From assembly GCA_038244585.1 (NCBI GenBank), contig JBBRTI010000009.1, positions 1 to 24,711 on the forward strand: a stretch of DNA of 24,711 nucleotides. The letters are read 5' to 3'. The translations under genes and the position numbers were made by a program. The stretch comes from UBA4664 sp038244585 (lineage in GTDB: Bacteria; Patescibacteriota; Saccharimonadia; UBA4664). The number at the start of each line of letters is the position of its first letter. Within the stretch, counting starts at the first letter, position 1. Below the pieces are notes generated by a model. It worked only from the letters and a program-made list of their open reading frames with translations. It had not been told where the DNA came from and searched no databases. This document shows positions 20,339-24,711 of this stretch, one piece after another.

Positions 20339-21769
20339 TTAGCCGTTTAAAGCCCCTACATTGGCGCTCAGCTTGGCCTCCCAATCGATTTCAGGGAAAT
20401 TATGCAGGATATTGGCCAGATATTTGCGCAGCTCATTGTAGCGATCCTGATTTTTGGATTCAAACTTAATGGTCAGATATGGCCCGTTCTGAGAGTACCT
20501 TACAACAAACATACTGTCGGGTAGGTCGAGTCGGATGCCATCACCGGCCCGCTCATCAGAAATGACTTCTGCCGTAGGGTAATCCCGCTTGAGCAGCGGC
20601 TCTATTTTGTCGATGAGCGCAACTTTCTTATCGTCATCGCAATACACTTTAATCTCCGGGCTGGAAATATATTGTGGCAATTTAGCGACCGCCTCAGAAA
20701 GAGTCTGATTGGTGTTGGCAAGGAAACGTAATAACCGAAGCGTGGAGTAAAGCCCGTCATCGTGGTTGTAAAAATCGGCTGAGAAGAAGAAATGACCCGA
20801 GAGTTCACCGATAAACGCTGCTCCCACTTCCTGGTTCTTCTTTTTCAGGAAGGAGTGGCCGGTGCGCCACATGAACGGTGTCCCGCCATGGGTAGTGATA
20901 GTTTCTTCGACCACTTTTGAGCACAGGGTGTTGTACATAATGGTGGCGCCAGGATGATCATTTAGGACGTCCTGAGCAAACAATGCAACCAAGACGTCGT
21001 TCCAGATTATGCCACCTTTTTCATCGACAATACCGATACGATCACCATCCGCATCGTAAGTAAAGCCGATGTCGGCACCGGCCTCCAATACTTCACGGCT
21101 CAAGCGCTCAACAACATGCAATTCCGTGGGGTCCGCTACGCCGAGAGGAAAGGTGGGATCAACGGTCGTGTTCTTCTCAATAACTTCACAACCGGCTCGC
21201 TTCAACAAATCTGGTGCCAAATCACCGGCCGTAGTGTTGCTCGGGTCAACTAAGACTTTGAACTTCTTGCCGATTGGTAAGCGGCCAAGTATATCTGCGT
21301 AGTAGTCAGCGCGAATATCTTGGGTACGAGACTCAGCAGATGTCTCAGCTAAGTCGTAATCTTCCTCCTCAACTAAGCGCCGCAATTCAATCATACCGTC
21401 GGTTACCAGAGTTTCAGAATATCCATTGGCAAATTTAAACCCGTTAAATTCGGGAGGGTTATGAGAGGCACTTACGTACGCTCCAGCCTCACGCTTAAGT
21501 GCGTACTGCGACCAATAAAACATCCCTACCATCAACATACCTATATCTGTCACGTCGACGCCAGCTTGGCACAATCCGCGAATCAATGCCTCGCTGTAGG
21601 CCGGACTGGATGCGCGGCAATCACGCCCAACGACCGCGCTGCGGATATTGCGCCGAGTGAGATAGGTGCCATAAGCTCGTCCAAGGTGCTCGGCTAGCTC
21701 CGGGCTCAAATCCACATCCACTAAACCGCGTAAATCGTAGCCTCGAAAAATATTGGGATTAACTTTCAT
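20339..21769 (-). CDS. manB: Phosphomannomutase/phosphoglucomutase
   Basis: The enzyme moves phosphate between C6 and C1 of mannose or glucose, giving the sugar 1-phosphates used for nucleotide sugars. The 476-residue protein has the four domains of the alpha-D-phosphohexomutase family: phosphoserine Ser102 in SASHNPPEFNGF, the metal-binding DADGDR (Asp239, Asp241, Asp243), the sugar-recognition GELSG (Glu322, Ser324) and the phosphate-binding RYSQNGPYL near the C-terminus. The GELSG type favours dual mannose/glucose use; I use manB loosely. ATG 21769 has an AGGAG site eight bases upstream. It fits with the PGI/PMI isomerase at 11440 in one pathway from fructose 6-phosphate. Confidence 0.93.
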   Translation of the reverse strand: MKVNPNIFRGYDLRGLVDVDLSPELAEHLGRAYGTYLTRRNIRSAVVGRDCRASSPAYSEALIRGLCQAGVDVTDIGMLMVGMFYWSQYALKREAGAYVSASHNPPEFNGFKFANGYSETLVTDGMIELRRLVEEEDYDLAETSAESRTQDIRADYYADILGRLPIGKKFKVLVDPSNTTAGDLAPDLLKRAGCEVIEKNTTVDPTFPLGVADPTELHVVERLSREVLEAGADIGFTYDADGDRIGIVDEKGGIIWNDVLVALFAQDVLNDHPGATIMYNTLCSKVVEETITTHGGTPFMWRTGHSFLKKKNQEVGAAFIGELSGHFFFSADFYNHDDGLYSTLRLLRFLANTNQTLSEAVAKLPQYISSPEIKVYCDDDKKVALIDKIEPLLKRDYPTAEVISDERAGDGIRLDLPDSMFVVRYSQNGPYLTIKFESKNQDRYNELRKYLANILHNFPEIDWEAKLSANVGALNG

Positions 21770-21837
21770 GAAGATGCTCCTGCCTTATCAGTTCGGTAAT
21801 ATTTATGAGCCTATCGTACCATTTTGGCCCGGCAGGT

Positions 21838-21843
21838 TATAAT
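21838..21843 (+). promoter_or_regulatory. -10 box of the DDAH-like gene
   Basis: Perfect TATAAT; start near 21850 gives a leader of about 28 bases containing the CGGAG ribosome-binding site. Confidence 0.55.
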
Positions 21844-21877
21844 GCTTGGAGCTACCAATCGGTAACCGGAGCCCGCG

Positions 21878-22678
21878 ATGTACAACCAAGAAATCCTCAT
21901 GTGCCGGCCCGACTACTTTCGGATTGCTTACCTGATAAATCCTTACATGAAAATGTCTTCTCAACCCGATCCGGAAAAACTCGCCCCAGAGTACGCCGCC
22001 ATCGTTGCTGCTCACGAAGCGCTGGGGCGCAAGGTGCATTTCATCGACCCCGACCCCGCCTGGCCGGACATGGTCTATACCGCCAACACCGCCTTGATCC
22101 GAGGTAAGAAGGCGGTTCTGGCCAATCTGCCCAAAGAACGGGCCGGCGAGGTTAAGTTGGCTGACCAGTGGCTGCAGTCCCATGGTTTCGAGACGTTTGC
22201 GTGCCCGGTGCTGTTCAGCGGCCAAGGCGACGCCCTGCCGACCGGCACTGGGGCGGTCATCAAAGGACGCGGTTGGCGCAGCCACCCCGACTCCGACGCC
22301 TTTGTAACCGAGGTTCTCGGTTACGAGGTCATCCGGATACAAACAGTCGGGCCGGAATGGTACGACATCGACTTATCGATCGGCATCATCAGGCCCGGCC
22401 TCATCGCCGTCTGCCTAGAAACGCTTGATTACCAGAGCCAGGAACTGCTGACCTCCCGGAGCGACTTGCGCCTGATTCCGGTCAGTATCGCCGAGGCACG
22501 GAACGCTGGGCTCAATTTGGTCTCGAACGGCCATACCGTCATCATGACCGACGGCGCACCTGACCTGGCCGCCGCTCTCCGGAGCGAAGGCCTTGAAGTG
22601 GTAACGCGCTCAATCGAGCAGCTGTGGAAGGGCGGCGGCGCCATTCGTTGCACTGCCCTGGCCCTAGACGCCAATTAG
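21878..22678 (+). CDS. DDAH/amidinotransferase-superfamily protein with altered active site
   Basis: The family (dimethylargininase, arginine deiminase, amidinotransferases) hydrolyses or transfers guanidino groups using a Cys-His-acid set. The 266-residue protein keeps the fold markers: MVYTANTALI near residue 65 and Cys258 in GGAIRCTALALD as the nucleophile. Two usual active-site positions differ: the FEGxGD motif reads FSGQGD (residues 113-118), and the catalytic His of the family's YHLD motif reads YDID, Asp163. So it may be inactive, use another base, or have a new reaction. ATG 21878 has a CGGAG site. Its stop overlaps the murE stop by three bases in convergent orientation. Confidence 0.8.
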   Translation: MYNQEILMCRPDYFRIAYLINPYMKMSSQPDPEKLAPEYAAIVAAHEALGRKVHFIDPDPAWPDMVYTANTALIRGKKAVLANLPKERAGEVKLADQWLQSHGFETFACPVLFSGQGDALPTGTGAVIKGRGWRSHPDSDAFVTEVLGYEVIRIQTVGPEWYDIDLSIGIIRPGLIAVCLETLDYQSQELLTSRSDLRLIPVSIAEARNAGLNLVSNGHTVIMTDGAPDLAAALRSEGLEVVTRSIEQLWKGGGAIRCTALALDAN

Positions 22679-23985
22679 CTAGTCTTGGTTTTGAGAACGG
22701 CCGCTATTGCGGCCTTGGCCGCGGCGGTTTCATCCCAGGGATGTTCGCCGTCGGCTCGCTCAATGGTCTTCTCGTGGCCTTTGCCGAGCAGGATGACAGT
22801 GTCACCTTTTTTGGCCTGCTTAATCGCAAAGCTGATTGCCTCCGTGCGGTCGCGGATTAAGAATAAGTCCTGGTCACGGACCTTACCTTGGGTTTCGGCA
22901 CCGCCGGCGATCTGATCCATAATGACGGTACCGTCGATATCGCGATCGTCTTCTTCGGTTACAACTACCACGTCAGCCCATTTCCCGGCGCTGGTCCCCT
23001 GCTTGGCCCGCTTGGCTTCATCGCGCCGCCCAGCCGAGCCGAACATTACGATGAGCCGCCCCTTGGTCAAGTCGCGCATACTTGAGAGAATCTTCTCGAA
23101 GCTGTCCGGCGTGTGAGCGAAATCGACGATGACGGAGAAATCCTGCCCCTCATCCAAGCTGTTCATGCGCCCTTCTACCGTCTTAAGCGCGGCGATGCCG
23201 TGCGCAATCTGCTCTGGGCTCAGCCCCAGTGCCAGACCGACTCCGGCCGCCGCCAAGGAGTTGGATACGTTGAAGCTGCCGGGCAGATTAGTCCTGAGAT
23301 CAAACGTTTGCTGGCCATAGGACACGGTAAACTTACTACCGAGAGACGTGCTGACGATATCAGCGGTCCTAAGGTCTGCCTGGCCCAACCCGTAGCGGAT
23401 TACGTTCGGCATCCGGTTGGAAAAGTATGGTGCGCTCGGGTCGTCGGCGTTGACGATTCCACAACGCAACCCCCGCTCGTTGCCGGCCGTCAGCTTAAAT
23501 AACTGCACCTTGGCATCGCGATAGCGCTCGAAAGTTTTATGATAATCCAGGTGCTCGTGGGTCACATTAGTCATGATGGCCACGCTGTAAGGTACGCCCC
23601 AGATTCTGTGCTGCGCCAGCGCGTGGCTGGTTGTTTCAAGTACCAACCACTTGATTTTAGCTTTTTTGAGCTCCTTTATGCGCTTGAGCATTGGCCGGGT
23701 TGCTAGGGTGGTCATATGCATATGATTGTCATGCCAGGCCCCTGGAACACCATAGTCTATGGTGGTCATGAGGCCGGTTTTGATTCCCGCGTCATTGAGC
23801 ATGGTGTAGATAAGCGTCGCGGTCGTAGTCTTGCCGTCGGTACCTGTAACGCCGATAACCTTCAGTTTACGTGCCGGAAAACCTTCAACGACATTCCAGA
23901 TGATAGCTTCGGCCAGATGGCCGTATGGCTCAAGAGTGGCGAAGAATTGGCGAGGTATGAGACGTTTGACCGCTTTGCGAAACAT
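22675..23985 (-). CDS. murE: UDP-MurNAc-tripeptide ligase-like Mur ligase, N-terminally short
   Basis: MurE adds the third amino acid to the peptidoglycan stem peptide, using ATP. The 436-residue protein carries the ATP loop GVTGTDGKTTT at residues 45-55, a central domain with LETTSHALAQHR and TNVTHEHLDYH, and the C-terminal Rossmann-like domain from about residue 275. Only about 45 residues precede the ATP loop, whereas a typical MurE (about 490) has a substrate-binding N-terminal domain of around 100. The position of the DNPR motif that selects meso-diaminopimelate reads EDDR in TEEDDRD. ATG 23985 has an AAGGA site seven bases upstream, 17 bases after the FemAB stop, so both belong to one operon. 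Confidence 0.88.
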   Translation of the reverse strand: MFRKAVKRLIPRQFFATLEPYGHLAEAIIWNVVEGFPARKLKVIGVTGTDGKTTTATLIYTMLNDAGIKTGLMTTIDYGVPGAWHDNHMHMTTLATRPMLKRIKELKKAKIKWLVLETTSHALAQHRIWGVPYSVAIMTNVTHEHLDYHKTFERYRDAKVQLFKLTAGNERGLRCGIVNADDPSAPYFSNRMPNVIRYGLGQADLRTADIVSTSLGSKFTVSYGQQTFDLRTNLPGSFNVSNSLAAAGVGLALGLSPEQIAHGIAALKTVEGRMNSLDEGQDFSVIVDFAHTPDSFEKILSSMRDLTKGRLIVMFGSAGRRDEAKRAKQGTSAGKWADVVVVTEEDDRDIDGTVIMDQIAGGAETQGKVRDQDLFLIRDRTEAISFAIKQAKKGDTVILLGKGHEKTIERADGEHPWDETAAAKAAIAAVLKTKTS

Positions 23986-24002
23986 GATAATTCCTTATTA
24001 GA

Positions 24003-24711
24003 TTAGTACAAGAACTTTTCAGGCGACCGGTTGGCCAGCTTACCGGCGACCCTCTCCCCTATTTTCAGCCATAATCCGTACTTGCTCTCGTTTTGCGGCA
24101 GGTCCCAGCAGCCGATGAACTCGGTGATGTCCGGGTTAAACTTGGATTTGAAGTCGTACAGACCCTGACGCGCATTGGCCGTGCCAATTTCGTCTGGGTT
24201 AGGCACGCCAACCATGTCGTAGCTCGTCGTGCCCCTGCCGATAAGCCAACTCATAGTCCCCCACTGCATGGCGTAGCTCGGCTGCAGTTCGCGTTTGAGA
24301 TCGAACGAACCGCCGTCCTTGTACCAGGCGCGCGCACCGATAAAAGTCACGAACAAGCCGGCCAGGATGTCACTGTCGTGCGAGGCGAACAGGAGCTGAC
24401 CCTGACCCGCGTCAATCTGACTCTTCCAGTAATCCTTGAAATAGGCTGCCGGCCGCAGGCCGTATCCCGCCCGAGCCTCGGCGGCATGCATGAGCTGGAA
24501 CATAATTTCGAGGTTGGCCTCGGTCGCCTCCATTGGCGCCACCTCTACGCCGCCGGCGTCGCTTTTGCGGATGTTGCGGCGAGCGCTCTGGTTGAAGCTC
24601 GCGAGCACTCCCTCTTCTCCCGGTGATAAATCTATAAAGATAGTGGACTTGGACTGGAGATCCCGCGCGGCTTTGACGAGGCCGGCGGCGGCCAGCCGTT
24701 TGTTGTCCGCC
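24003..24711 (-). CDS. FemAB/FemX-family peptidyltransferase (5' end beyond window)
   Basis: FemAB proteins transfer amino acids from aminoacyl-tRNA to the stem peptide of peptidoglycan precursors. The visible 235 codons run open to the right edge, so the N-terminus lies outside; an internal GTG at 24608 is not the start, because the upstream frame continues with STIFIDLSP and EEGVLASFNQSARRNIRKS, the usual FemAB junction before the second GNAT-like domain. Further markers are YFKDYWKS, the LAGLFVTFIGARAWY strand pair, a short YAMQWGTMSWLI helix, and the closing GLYDFKSKFNPDITEFIG segment. It is followed by murE, 17 bases downstream: a cell-wall operon. Confidence 0.9.
   Translation of the reverse strand, partial: ADNKRLAAAGLVKAARDLQSKSTIFIDLSPGEEGVLASFNQSARRNIRKSDAGGVEVAPMEATEANLEIMFQLMHAAEARAGYGLRPAAYFKDYWKSQIDAGQGQLLFASHDSDILAGLFVTFIGARAWYKDGGSFDLKRELQPSYAMQWGTMSWLIGRGTTSYDMVGVPNPDEIGTANARQGLYDFKSKFNPDITEFIGCWDLPQNESKYGLWLKIGERVAGKLANRSPEKFLY

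Overview
The window looks like a chromosomal segment of a Patescibacteria/CPR-type bacterium, with Saccharibacteria (TM7) as my best guess. The reasons are the compact single-copy housekeeping genes, a MurE lacking its usual N-terminal domain, the archaeal-type bifunctional PGI/PMI isomerase, a FemAB-type ligase, and many genes with a -10 box exactly 6-7 bases before the start codon (leaderless pattern). TGA is used as a normal stop, which argues against the UGA-recoded CPR lineages. The taxon is inference; no 16S gene is present.

Layout. 1-2.8 kb: two tandem promoters firing off the left edge, dnaG (leaderless), a newly called 57-aa gene and a 105-aa unknown gene, all on the minus strand. 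2.8-6.8 kb: a minus-strand run of small enzymes (PHP phosphoesterase, DUF3052, TehB-like methyltransferase, MmcQ/YjbR, MsrB, DUF1801, membrane-anchored methyltransferase) and tRNA-Ser(GGA). 6.9-11.4 kb, plus strand: a strong promoter, a possible attenuator and four consecutive hairpins, then flotillin with an NfeD-like partner, 3-methyladenine glycosylase I, and a MacB-type ABC transporter. 11.4-12.5 kb: PGI/PMI isomerase, convergent with the transporter across a shared terminator.

12.5-17.7 kb is an accessory island between the isomerase and groESL. It holds small genes (47, 74, 59, 185, 84 and 189 aa), two tandem paralogous proteins that each carry a PD-(D/E)XK-like nuclease signature, and about 640 bp without a credible gene that is packed with hairpins and ends in a T7 terminator. 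I interpret this as a large structured non-coding RNA. The nuclease pair plus this RNA is the best candidate for an undescribed system.

17.8-24.7 kb: groEL and groES under a CIRCE operator, a perfect 18-bp inverted repeat, a solitary XRE regulator, phosphomannomutase/phosphoglucomutase, a DDAH-like protein with altered catalytic residues, MurE, and a FemAB-family ligase cut by the right edge. The isomerase and mutase supply sugar phosphates for envelope synthesis, and MurE with FemAB builds the peptidoglycan stem peptide and its branch. Cell-envelope work is therefore the main theme of the right-hand part, and protein repair and DNA repair genes are scattered on the left.
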